Below, in pieces: positions 1-11,306 of a stretch of 64,000 nucleotides of DNA. The DNA lies in contig JBHGNT010000013.1 of assembly GCA_043228905.1 (NCBI GenBank), forward strand, positions 19,034,001 to 19,098,000, in the 5' to 3' direction. The translations under genes were made by a program, and so were the position numbers. The DNA is from Azolla caroliniana (lineage: Eukaryota; Polypodiophyta). Numbering within the stretch: the stretch's first letter is position 1; every line of letters begins with the position of its first letter. Below the pieces are notes generated by a model. That model searched no databases. It saw only the letters and a list, made by a program, of their open reading frames with translations, and was not told the DNA's origin.

Positions 1-2437
1 AAATATAGCTTGTATGCCATATGTTGCTTTCAAAGATAAACGCACTAGTTAATTAATTAGTTCATGAATGTAGTGCCCTCCTTATCTCTACTTAATAGTT
101 CTTTAGAGAGTGTCATTATATTGGAGACTTAGTATTCTTTCCTAAAAATTAAGAGACTTAGACTTCGTTATTGAAAGACAATTTATTGCCTCAACGCAAA
201 GATAATGGGTGAATGATTCTTCCTATTTTTAGGAGATCGATTAAGTTCTAAGTATATGCACATTATGACATTTGGCCCTGGAATTATGACTTTACATATT
301 GCTTTCAGCAACATGATTGCCTTAAGGTAATGCTGGCAATTGTATGATTGCCTTTGTGTAATGCTAGAAAGGATTACAAATATAGTATTAAATTTCTAAC
401 ATTACATGTCACATTAATAATTCCATCCGACCATTTGAATCAAAAAGTGCAAACATTTATTTTTATCTCTTACATGTGGAGCTTTCACCACGTAACACGA
501 GAATCCTCTCGATAGGGAAATCCATTGGATTTCTATAGATGCATCATATTTTTATTTTTATTTTCCGAAAGAAGGGTGCTTCCCATTACTTAGGTAAAGT
601 GTCTTTATAGAGTCCGATGTGTACTCCACTAATGTAATCATAGACACTCAACAATCCTCTCTGTTTATCAGTGAACTCCTCTAAAACCGATACTGATCAC
701 GAACAACAAAAAGATATTATTGTAATCTTCATATATTCCAGGACCAACTATTTGTGTTGATCATCCTGTCACTTGCAAAATTTCAGAAAAATACCATGTA
801 CCTTCCTGGTTGGGTTGTCAGGGCGGATATAGCCATTTAGGCATGGTGTAACACCACTTGGACACGTTGTTTACACAGTCCACCAAGGGTGAACCCGACC
901 ATGATTGTTGAAAGGAAAGTCTCATAACTTCCATCGTGTATGAAGAGCCTTGTAGCTCTTCATATTGAGCTCCAATATATCTTACCAAATCATACCATAG
1001 AGGAGTGATAATCTCCCTTGGTTGACTTTCTTCTCCTGAGAGAGCTATGTATTCTAGTTGTTTACAGAAATTCATGACACCATGCATAGGTTAATATAAG
1101 ATTCAAGTGTGCCTAGATCTAGGATTCACTATATAATTCATGTTGCTAGCACATGAGGTGCACACAAGGGCATTCACCTATTATTTATGGTAGATCCATA
1201 TATGGAGGGATGCATATTTCTTTCAAGAGGATGGGTCGTGGGCTATGTTATATTTGTAGAGGGGTGCCCAAAACCATCTACCATACCTCAAATATAATTG
1301 GGAGGAGGATGTGTTAAAGAACGCAAAGTCAAGCTTTAAGAGAAGTCAAGCATAATGGAATTTGTATGATTAAATAGTATGCGTGGGGCCTCATGCGAAA
1401 ACACTAACACGCATTACATGTATGCTTTCAAGAGGCTCATGTGGGTTTTGAAATCGTCATTAGATTCCCATATGTACAAGGTTCTCGACCATTGGAGCCT
1501 TCGAACTTATTTTTTAACTAAAACATAAAACTACCCCAAGCTCACTATGATAAACGTCAAGATGCATGCTCTGCGTTATGGCTGTATTGTGGGCAAGGTT
1601 ATACATAACTTGATTGTTGTTCAAGGTACAAAATTCAATCACATCACGAAAGATGTATTTGTTATATCCAATGTTGAAGTCCAACATTTGTTCTAGAGCC
1701 GAAAAGGCAACATCATGCATCTCCAATGATAGCTTTATGTGTCATGTATCCTTTCAAGGTGATTGAACACAAAATCTAAATGTGCAATACCTTAATCAAC
1801 TTGAGAAAACTCCAAGGAAAAGGTATCCCTAATCATTTCATTGATTTGGTGTAATCTTATTGCTTTTGATGTTGCATTCATCGGTATTTTGCATGTTTGT
1901 AGTTAATTGCTAGTGAATTCATGCAACTTGCATCAACAAGTGACAATTGATGTGATGCCAAGACTTCTCAAGATTCTCATGGGAATGCCCGAAGATTAAT
2001 AATAATCCTTATAGAGTTCTATAGAGTTAGAGAGTCAATGAAATCTCCTCAAATAAATATGCTTATACCTTATGGAATTAAAAAATGTATGCTTTTTCAT
2101 TTTGAAAACGACCTAGCTATGCTCGTTCAAAAAAGGTACCACCATATCTTCCTTCACACTTGGTGGAATCCCTATATGTATTGTCAAAATGGTCTCATTG
2201 TTTCTTCCTTGGTTTCTTTAAATGAGCTCTACCTTGGGCATGTGAACAACCTTGTGAATTGGATCCGGCTTTCCTTCAAAGGAACAAAAACTAGTTTTGA
2301 TTTAGATGCACTCCTCTTGAACCATGTTTTCATTTGGCAACTTGTCGACCTCTATCTATCGAGAGGGAAATATCCCACAAGCTCAAGATTTCATCCACTA
2401 GGGGTTTGGGTGTGGCTTTTTGAGAGATTTGGAGGCT
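1..2437. other. AT-rich intergenic DNA, no gene recognised
   Basis: Both strands were read. The open frames present are short and none shows a motif I can name. The longest, a 159-codon plus-strand frame at 2038-2517, runs into the tandem duplication at 2438 and shows no recognisable domain, so I treat it as chance or as a relic too old to place. No LTR ends, primer-binding sites, RNA genes or CRISPR-like arrays were seen. Confidence 0.6.
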
Positions 2438-2737
2438 CCGGCCACTTGACACAATATCTCACAGTTGATGTTACACCAATCTACAAACCCACAATGTTGG
2501 TCACATGCAAATGCTAAAGTCCGTCGCAAAACTGCACCACTATTGATACCATGGTTCATTCCTATAGGACTAATTAGCTCACATTGTCCGGCCACTTGAC
2601 ACAATATCTCACAGTTGATGTTACACCAATCTACAAACCCACAATGTTGGTCACATGCAAATGCTAAAGTCCGTCACAAAACTGCACCACTATTGATACC
2701 ATGGTTCATTCCTATAGGACTAATTAGCTCACATTGT
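2438..2737. repeat. 150-bp perfect-period tandem duplication (two copies)
   Basis: Copy 1 (2438-2587) and copy 2 (2588-2737) follow each other directly, both starting CCGGCCACTTGAC and ending CTCACATTGT. By eye they differ at a single base, a G/A change in GTCCGTCGCAAA versus GTCCGTCACAAA. The duplication interrupts the 159-codon plus-strand frame ending at 2517. The single difference suggests a recent event. No transposon ends are seen at the junction, so replication slippage or unequal exchange is the simplest origin. Confidence 0.93.
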
Positions 2738-3403
2738 CTTTAAATGTTAGAGAGGGGTTCCGGGGCAACAATGATGAGATTGATTGACCGATTGTTTTTT
2801 GACCGATGGTCTTAAAATCCTACCATACTCTAGTATAATCCACAATGTGCAGTCTGGACTAATGTAGCATACAATCGTAGCATCATTAACGAATACCAAA
2901 AGTCGATTGTGAGCTGCATCGTCACTTATAGGGCAGTGAAAATGTTTCATTATGTTGGTCCCCTATAGGTCATATAATTTGGATCGATCTTCCAAGAACA
3001 TGAATATCGAAGAACAGAGTAACTTGTTTCCCTCGATGAAATCCTTTTAGTATATCGATGGCAATGAGTATTTGAGACCACTCCCGTACATATACAAACA
3101 CAAGATCATTCATGAAATACAATTCATTTTTAATGCCATTGAAAAATGCAGAGATTGGATGAATGTAATTGCAGGAATTAAGAGATCAAAGTTTGGAAAC
3201 AATTGAGCCATTGAATCCTTTGAGATTTATAATGTGAATGTTGTTGCTGTTGTTCGTGGATGGATTGTGTTTTAAATAACCTATCCATCCATCACAACAA
3301 CTTCCCCTTCTTTTTATTGTGATACATTTTTGATGAATAACAATTGGCTTGTCGAAATGTTGTTATTGTTTTGTTGGTTTGGAAGAATAGCTTCTGTCAA
3401 ATC

Positions 3404-3404
<1 letters not shown>
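2738..3404. other. Region downstream of the zinc-finger gene, no gene seen
   Basis: This stretch lies 3' of the minus-strand zinc-finger gene and could hold its 3' UTR and terminator nearest 3538, but no clear plant poly(A) signal cluster can be assigned. Short open frames such as the 67-codon minus frame at 2747-2950 have no recognisable features. Confidence 0.4.

Positions 3405-3435
<31 letters not shown>
3405..3435. repeat. (TG)n microsatellite
   Basis: About 15 uninterrupted TG units lie roughly 100 bp past the stop codon of the minus-strand zinc-finger gene, so they may be transcribed as part of its 3' UTR as (CA)n. Confidence 0.95.
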
Positions 3436-3437
<2 letters not shown>

Positions 3438-3538
3438 TAATTACATATAAATTTTGCTTGTGGGTGTGATACAAATCATGTGTAGATCTTTACAAATGTG
3501 ATGGATGATGCACAAATCTGCATATATCTAAATGTGTC

Positions 3539-5318
3539 TTAATAAGTGTATATATCATGAGGTGTCTGATGATGATGATGATGTTGATGCTGATGATCAG
3601 AAACTATGTTGATCTCCACAGGAGCTGGGAGATTGAGATCCAGCAGCAGAAGCTGCTTCATGCTGCTACTGCTGCTACTGCTGCCCCCTTTGTCTCCTCC
3701 TCCTCCTGATGCTGTCCAATGACACCTCTTATGTCCACCCAATGCTTGCCCACTCGAGAAAACCCTAAGACATATCGAGCACTGGTGAGACTTGCTCACA
3801 AGTCTCGCAGCCATCGCTGTCCCTGATGTACTACTTAACATAGCCATGGCCGCCTCGGCCCCTGAATCTCTTACATGTTGTAAGCCATGCTGATGGATCT
3901 GATGATTCTTCGTGTATGTGTCGGCAATGCCTTCGGATGATGTTACGGCACCGGCACCGGCACCGGAGAAGAAAACCGTAGGAGGTTTAACAGTCTCTGC
4001 ATCTGGCACTAGGGTTTCTTCTGTTGCAGCAATTCCATCCACATTTAGAGCATGAATTAGTTGCTGCTTCCCACCACCACCAGCAGAAGCAGCATCACTC
4101 TCCAAATTATCCAGCATTGGAGATTTGGCAAAGCATCCCTTCACCTTCTTGTGGCTGGCCCTGTGCCCACCCAATGCTTGGTGTGTCTTGAAGATCCTCT
4201 TGCAGTTGGTACACTCAAATCTACCTGTGCCTCCAATGTTAATGACCTGCTGTGATCTGCGGGCCAATGCATTGCTCGCCAATTCCGCACTGAATACGGA
4301 GGAGCCGTGGATCATGCTGGGGAATCCATTAACCTGCCTAGAAACACATAAGTTCTCCTCCTGATTCATTGGGCCTGCTAGCTTAGTGTTGCAATGGCTA
4401 ATCTCAAGCTCATCTGCTAATCTTGTTAATCCCAGGCCCTGCTCTTCTTCTTCTTCTTCGTCGGGAAGAGGGTCTTCCCCTTTCTGCTCGATAAACGATC
4501 CTGCCAATGCAAGCATAACCAGGCAATTCGCCATATCGAGCTCCTCGGATTGGCTCTGTGGCGAGTAGTTATCAGTAGCATGGCCATGGCCTGTGCCGCC
4601 GATGTCTAACCTAGCCGAAGAATTAAGATCTGCCTCCAATTCCATAGCTTTCAAGGTTTTGATTACTGTAGGGTGAGATCTTCTGGATCTCTTCCCTCTC
4701 ATGTTGGGCAGGCAATTGTATGAAGATGGATTCGGAGCCTGCTTGTTGCTACTGATATAGGCTTCCTCAATGCTTTGATCTGTTTCACTCTCCTCTTCTT
4801 CCTCCAGCAGAACAGGGGGCTCTAGTTTGCTATCCCATCGCAGAAGCTCGCGGCCTTTTTTCACACCATGATCATGATTAACTGACCATCTAGTCAATTT
4901 CAGGCCATGATCTCCTGCATCCTCATCATCAAAATCATCTACCACTGACCCGATCTGTAACTGATTCTTCCGCATTTGATCATCACTGCCTGAGCTTATT
5001 ATAAGATCGGTAGTACTTAGACTCATGCGGCGGCCATGCTTGAATCGATTGATGGCTGCCTTCTTTCCCCTAAATGCTACACTTAATCCAGCCCTGGGAT
5101 TAATCCTTGATGTTTCTGCACCCACAGGAGTGTGATTATAATGAGGAGGGGGTTGAATCCCCCTCCATTCTCTCTCTGGGTGGCATCTCATGTGGCCGAA
5201 CATAGCTTTCCATGAATGGAACTCCTTCCCACATTCACTGCACACTGGGCGACCACTGGCCATGAGCTTCTCTTTCCAATTGCTTTTCTTCTTAACCCCT
5301 ATGGAATTGTTCTTGAGG

Positions 5319-5359
<41 letters not shown>

Positions 5360-5923
5360 TGGAGTAGTTGTGGATGAAGAAGACGCAGCAGCAGCACATA
5401 CGCTAGCGATGTTCTCTGGATTCCTCTTATAAATTACCATAATTTCTTCCTTCGTAGCAGTAACAGTAGTAGTAGTAGTAGTAGTGGCGTCCAAATCTTG
5501 ATCTTGATTCGAGAAACGCCTGCTTCTTTTCGGATTCCTCGGCCGGAATGCATACATCAGTTGCTGGTTTTGTAGCCCATGTGATGCAACAGCAGTCTTT
5601 TCTCCTGCATCTGCAGGATCGTGAGGGTTATGGTGATGATGATGAGGAATCACCAGATCCAGTTTGGGTCCTAATAAACCAAAGTCCCTTTCCTGTAGGG
5701 TTGCTGTAACCTCCCGATCCTCATCATCGTCAGGTATAAACTGTTGTTCATGAGTATCAGAAACAGACCTGATTAACTGGACATGGCAATTACTAGGCAC
5801 TGCAGATGCATCCTGCAGACTATTCTTCTCCTTCTTCTCATTAATCCCTTGATCAGACAAGCTTCCCGTGTCTGATTCATGGGAACACATGTGGACAGCC
5901 CCAACTGATTCATGGGAACACAT
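3539..5923 (-). CDS. ZAT-like C2H2 zinc-finger transcriptional repressor with EAR motif
   Basis: Predicted nuclear DNA-binding protein of 794 residues without introns. I place the start at the ATG at 5921-5923, because the longer frame upstream has no ATG and is closed by an in-frame TAG at 5957-5959. Three C2H2 fingers are visible. Finger 1 (about 228-248, CSEC...FGHMRCH) has the first-finger form seen in ZAT proteins. Fingers 2 (about 571-591) and 3 (about 715-735) both carry the plant-specific QALGGH helix. A DLNLP motif at about 762-766 is a classic EAR repression motif that in known family members recruits co-repressors. Basic patches near 128-140 (PKRSRR) and KRSRR in the middle may be nuclear localisation signals. 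Low-complexity tracts are many: poly-Thr, a Gly-Ala repeat near 188-203, poly-Ser, poly-His and acidic runs. The short motif MCSHES occurs twice within the first 17 residues. Family membership is secure; the target genes and biological role are not. At nearly 800 residues it is long for the family, mainly through low-complexity linkers. Confidence 0.9.
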
Positions 5924-7680
5924 GGGAAGCAATGGGGGAGGAGGAGGCAGGGGCGGCTAATATCAATGGATGTATGTGGATGTGATTATTAGGCCTGCTT
6001 GTATTAATCATGGATAACTGTATAAGGAAGAAGATATAATATGTATGTTGTGATTATTCGATCAAACAGAACCTGTGTGATTAGGTCTTGCAATTCAGTC
6101 ATGGATGGACGGTAGGATAGTGGTGATTAAATTTATGAATGAATGATTATACGATAACTAGGCCTAAGATCTACAAGGGTGGGGTGGGATTGGGGGGGGG
6201 GGGGGGGGGAGGAGGAGGATTAATGAATCAGAGATCAGGAGATTGATGATTAAGGTAAGCAAGGAGTAAGATAATTAGGGCAGAAAGATGGAATGACTGG
6301 AGAAGGGATTAAGAAATGGGGAATAATTATTTTAGGGTTGCGAATGAAGCAACAATACATTAACCTGAAATTGCTACAGACGGGATGTATTGATGCTTTT
6401 TTTTTTTTGTACTACCTTGAACGGGCGGGCAGATTAGAAAGAGAGAGAGAGAGAGAGAGAGATGATTGGATGGAGACAGATAATAGATTTTCTTTATGGT
6501 TCTATCTGTCTGTCAGTCTGTCTCTCTGAGTTTAGGTCAAACTGCATGACCTGTAATGGTTGGAGACAGCCGAGAATGAAATGCCTAAGGGAAGATGGTA
6601 AGTTGGGTTAAAAACTTAGGGTTTCCGCCATAGCTTGTGGAGCACTCCGAGATGGCGTTAGAGCAGGAGATGCCCACCGATCGGATCCCCATCCCATCCC
6701 GCGGGATTAATATATGAAGAGAAATCTATTAATATTCATCCCCATGGGCGTGATGCTCTCTCTGTCTTCTTCCTTCCTTCCTTCTTTCTTTCTTTCCTTC
6801 CTTCCTTGTTTGCTTGCTTGCAAATGATTGTCTCATTTCTAAGCTTTGAGTAGTTTGCTTAGCATCCTCACCTTCTCTCTCTCTCTCTGTCTGTCTCGGG
6901 TGTTTTTAGGTTTTCTGTTCCCTTTTTTCTTTGGATGCCTTTGAGTAGAAGGCAATCCAATCCATTCACAAAAATCTGTGAATTGGGGGTGGGGGGGGGG
7001 GGGGGGTATTGAGTAAAGGGAGAGACAGACAACCAGACAGACAAGACAAGACAAGACAAGACAGATCGAGAGAGAGAGAGAGAGAAAGAGAAGAGTGGTG
7101 GACTCTATTAATAATGGATTTGTGTTCTATGAATCAATGGGAACAAGGAGGGGGGCTTTTGAGCTGGAAGTGACACAGAGCTCTGGATTTATGTATGTAC
7201 TTACTACCACTACATACTGCTGCTTCAAACAGAGGGGGAGATTGGAATTTGGAACTGTGGAGATGCAGGAGGGATGATTAGAATGAAAAAGAAAGAAAAG
7301 GAAGAGGAAGAGCAGGAAGAGGCGGTTGGGGAGATTCGAACCCACACGCATCCATCCTCCCGCCCCCCACCTCCTCCTTCCTTCTTCCTCTCTCTGTCTC
7401 TCTGTCTCCTCTATTACTATTATTAATATACTTTGCTTCTTCTTCTTCTTCTTCTCCTCCTTCAGGTTTTGCTTTTGCGGTTTCTCTACCTCCCCCAACT
7501 GCTTTTCCTCTACCCCACAAAAGAAACCAAATTTTGCTTTCACACACGCTCGCCCCACATTGACATAACCCAACTCCCATTCATTCGGTTCGTTTCGTTT
7601 CGTTTCGACAAGCCTCTCTTTTTAAGACAAGCGAAACCCTCGTTCCGTCCGCCCGCTCCCCCCCCCCCCTAAGTCGTCGC
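5924..7680 (-). promoter_or_regulatory. Probable 5' UTR and promoter region of the zinc-finger gene, rich in simple repeats
   Basis: This stretch lies directly upstream of the minus-strand gene and has no convincing gene of its own. It is dense in low-complexity tracts: 18 G at 6192-6209, (GA)n at 6439-6462, C/T-rich TTCC repeats at about 6768-6808, a second G run at 6985-7006, ACAAG repeats near 7041-7060, GA at about 7069-7084, CTT repeats at about 7436-7460 and a C run at about 7661-7670. GA/CT tracts are common in plant core promoters and 5' UTRs, so a regulatory role is plausible. I could not fix a TATA box or transcription start. Lys/Glu-rich open frames in this stretch are simply translations of the purine-rich tracts. 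Confidence 0.45.
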
Positions 7681-7824
7681 GAAGTAGCTCCTCCCCATCA
7701 CGTTGTTGTCAATAATTTCGGATCCGAAATCCAGAACCCCCCATCTTGTCAAGGGACCGATCGTAAGCTTGGCCTCTCTAATGACAAATTGTTGTAGGCA
7801 AAGCTTGTCAAAGCCATTAGAGAG

Positions 7825-7975
7825 AAGCACACATCTCCTTGGACGTCTCTTGTAAGGAAGTTTGAACGTTAGAGAAAGGACACAACATCGCAATAGTCTT
7901 GTAAGGTTGTTCGGGACGTTAGAAAAGCACACAACTCTCTCATCGGTCTTGTAGGATAGTTGTCAGGTCATGGAG
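7825..7975. repeat. Degenerate tandem repeat, about 50-bp period
   Basis: Three diverged units start near 7825, 7876 and 7925. Each begins AAGCACAC or AAGGACAC, carries a central TCTTGTA(A)GG and ends near ACGTTAGA or its variant. No coding role is evident. Confidence 0.6.
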
Positions 7976-9895
7976 AGAAGTATCTTAACAAAGTGAAAAC
8001 AAAAACAAGGTAGAGAAGCTCATTACTAGAAGGGAAGATGATCATGGTGCATAACAATGAAGAGGTAACCCATAACATTGACAGTCAACAACCCCCCTCG
8101 TTGCAAGAGATAGATGGGATTTTTGTTAGAGATATTAGTTGTTGCCTACCTCTACCAATCCATGTCTGCTGACTTCAAATTTAATAAGTTTTTTTTTTCT
8201 TAGATTGGGACTTGAATCTCACCTAAGCAACATTTCATGGTCAACGGAGATCATTTGCTTTCCTAGTTAACACGTGTGTTCACATAGTTGTTTGCTAGTG
8301 GTACTGGAGTATGGTAGCATCAAGCTGTATAGTCGTTTTCTAATGCAATCTACGAAAAAAGGACACCTATGAAAGTATTCAAAAGGATGAGTTTATGCCA
8401 AAAGAAATCTCAAGCTTTAGATGACACATGAAAGTACGACAAAAAATATTCGTTTTCTTAATTCTACCTTTGGTTGCACGACTTTTTGTCTAGGGTATAT
8501 CGTCCATAGAATTTCATTGGTTGGAAGACGCAAAGAGAGATCTGAAAGGGTATGCCATTTCTTACCATAATGTCTAATGTCATCATGCTACAGTTGAGGA
8601 AGACAACTTTCCATCCAAAAAAGTTTATGAAGAGATTGTTGTTTCAAGGTGTACTACCATTGAATCTCAACCAACGCGAAGGCTCAAAAGAAGTGAACAT
8701 TTCCTTACAATTTATCCACTCACCTCCAAAGTAAAACTACACCTAATATCTAGTCCTGACTCATTCAATTGCTCTCAATCCCCACCGTTTTTGTTTCATG
8801 GCCATAATTTGCACCTAATATCTTTACACTGATTTTGCATATGCCTGAAGATAGGTGTAAATTGTAATGTATTGATCATCGAGTCACATGTCATCTATTT
8901 GTAGACTTTGGTAGTACCAATGCAATTTATAAAGAAGAATGAATCACATATGATGAGTAATAAAGACATTCAAAGTGGAACGAGTTCCCAAGGCATGAGG
9001 TTATGCATTCGTTTTTTCATAAATAGGTGTATTTTTTATAGTTGTTACATTTGAACCTAGCCTATGAAGATACCAATTTATAGGATTTTTCCAAAAGAAA
9101 GTTTTGTCTTATATTGGGAATATAATTGTTAGAGGTTGAGTTATCGAAGTAAGTGAACCTAGTCGTTACGTTTGTAAGGCTATGCACGAAAGCAACCTGA
9201 ATTGAGCCAACTAAGGTTATTGAATCAAATCCAAGTCCTTATGTGTACACTGTATATACATCTCCTCTCTTAGAAGCACATGAGCTTGCACCTCAATTGG
9301 GTCGTCCAAATGTTGTGATCACACATAGACATTTTGCTATGTAAAATAAATTTAGGAGTTGTCTTCCTATTATACTACATGTCATATTGTCGATGAGGTG
9401 ACCCGCAACATTGTGTCCCAATGACATAACATGATATGGTCACCCCATCATCGTTGCAACACTTAGTGCATATCTAGCCAACATGTGAACCCAACTATCA
9501 ATAAGTCATGCTACAAAAGGTGGTTCTTTTGGATTTAGGTTTTTCCCATGGCATCTCATCCTAGTTGAATTCCAGATTGTTCCCAAGGTTACAAGACAAC
9601 AAACCAACTTTGAATTCAATTAACATCAACTAATCATCAATTAATATGTTGTGGCTAAGCCGTCATACATTTGAGGTAAACGACATCCATGATATGCTTT
9701 TAACATGCTAACATTTTTCTAGGTTTGGGATATTGGCCACATTCCATTTTGTCACCTAATCAATTGTCTCAACAACAATTGCATGTAGGTTATTTACGAT
9801 CTGCTTTTCCATGCTAGAAATTCCACAATGTTTGGAGGCATAAGGACAATCAAAGTTTTTACATGTATTATTCCAATTAGCTAGAGTAAAGTTCG
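7976..9895. other. AT-rich intergenic DNA, no gene recognised
   Basis: Only short, motif-free open frames are present, such as the 60-codon plus frame at 8552-8734. No element ends were found before the ATTAT target duplication at 9896-9900 that starts Copia-1. Confidence 0.55.
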
Positions 9896-9900
9896 ATTAT

Positions 9901-10179
9901 TGTTGAGAATCAAACTCAACTTCCCTCGTGTGGGAACACACCTTAGGAATAGCCAAGTGTGTAAACACCCCACCATTTTGTATCATAACTAAATGTGTCA
10001 TAGAAGTTATGACCTATGACACATAGTTACTAGGTAGTTAAGTCTCCACCTCCTTCTCAAGAGGTAGTTGTAGTAAGAGAATATAGAGAGAAGGTGACTA
10101 CATAAGCACCTTCTCCTCTTCTTTGTAGGATTGGTTGTTATTTTCCTAGTTAATACAGTTTTCTGTATATCTTGTGTCA

Positions 10180-10220
<41 letters not shown>
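9901..10220 (+). repeat. Copia-1 5' LTR, left part
   Basis: Positions 9901 to about 10164 align with the start of the 3' LTR at 18107, with roughly a dozen differences. The left part runs into a (CT)n tract at about 10185-10220, where the LINE sequence begins. The intact 3' LTR also has a short CTCTCTC at the matching place, so the insertion went into that tract. Confidence 0.88.
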
Positions 10221-10222
<2 letters not shown>

Positions 10223-11237
10223 GAGGCGGGCAAGCGAGCATACTATGCATTTGAGAACACATGCAATCTTGGAGATATTAAGTGTTGGGTCCTCAAGAAA
10301 TATCTTTTTGACACTTTGGTGACACCGGTTCTTCTCTATGGGGTGGAAGTATGGGGCGGTAGTATCCCTAAATCTATGTGGAAAGAATTTGAAAATGTCC
10401 AAAAGCATTTTCTTACCAAGTTTCTACAAGTTAAGAAACAAACACCCTACACCCTCCTCCTCCTTGAGACGGGATCACTTCCCATTGAGATCATGGCCAT
10501 GGAAAGGGTTGTTGAATACATGCTTAAGGTTCAAAGAAGTCCCTCACATCGACTTCCTAGAATTGCGTGGGAAGCAAGCAAAAAGATCCAAAAGACGCAT
10601 AAAAGCAAAATTTTGTGTTCCGGTTGGATGCAAGATATAGAAAAATGGTTTGGTAGATGGGATGCGAGACACTTGCTTCATGATGCATCATTAGATTCCT
10701 CTGTAAATGAGGCATTTTTGCAACGCCAATGTATCATGACATGGGACAAATGTGGAGGCTCACGCTTCACACATTATACTACACATGTTGCACCTAACTA
10801 CAAAACTATATTCTTTGCGGAACGGGGAAATCGTACACATCCATACATGTTAGAGCCCATACCGTTATCTGCCATTCGAACCATTGCTTCCATGCGACTT
10901 AGCTCACATGCATTGCGATGTGAAACAAGGCGTTGGGGTACAAGTGATGAGAGTGATCGGCTATGCACACTTTGCCCTAAACAAGTTCGCGAGTCTGAGT
11001 ATCACACTTTGATACAATACTCTGCCTTTGATCATATTCGACCATGCTTTCCACATCTCTTCGATCAAGCCCAATCTTTGCATGAATTCCTCTCACAACC
11101 ACAATGTGCACTCTCGATTGCAACATTCATTGGTAAAGTTCTTGAACATCGAGAGTCACTACTCACTTTCACACGTATCACGTGAAATGTAATATTTTTG
11201 GTCTCATAGGTCATATTTGACCTCCGAAGATGATAAT

Positions 11238-11303
<66 letters not shown>
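10221..11303 (+). mobile_element. LINE-A copy 1: 5'-truncated LINE 3' end with a (CT)n tail
   Basis: A truncated non-LTR retrotransposon that begins inside the C-terminal part of its second open frame and ends with a 3' UTR of about 55 bp followed by (CT)n at 11242-11303. A second copy of the same 3' end lies at 48259-49187 on minus, and it too ends in (CT)n directly after GATAATATAAT. The two copies therefore define the 3' end of the family. There is no poly(A). Confidence 0.82.
10223..11185 (+). pseudogene. LINE-A ORF2 C-terminal fragment (post-RT region and zf-RVT-like zinc motif)
   Basis: The frame is open from the (CT)n tract to a TGA at 11183-11185, about 320 codons of LINE sequence. 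It starts after the reverse-transcriptase palm, with the conserved LLYGVEVWGG segment near 10333-10362. It carries a C-x2-C...H-x3-C motif (CTLCPKQV...EYH) of the zf-RVT kind. The last ligand is lost here: the codon after TLIQ is TAC (Tyr), whereas the paralogous copy at 48416-48607 has TGC (Cys). The upstream Met at 10172 lies in Copia-1 LTR sequence and is not a true start. No catalytic domain remains. Confidence 0.8.

Positions 11304-11306
<3 letters not shown>

Noticed and set aside
5924-5932. Start of the zinc-finger gene three codons further upstream
   Set aside because: That codon is TTG, and no ATG exists between the in-frame TAG at 5957-5959 and the ATG at 5921-5923.
7127-7573. Minus-strand frame rich in Lys and Glu upstream of the zinc-finger gene
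   Set aside because: It begins at a TTG and its content follows from GA/CTT simple repeats; no domain is visible.
10172-11185. A host gene of 337 codons
   Set aside because: The N-terminal Leu/Ser repeat is translated CT microsatellite in an LTR, and the rest has a close second copy at 48416-49187 and a LINE-type zinc motif.
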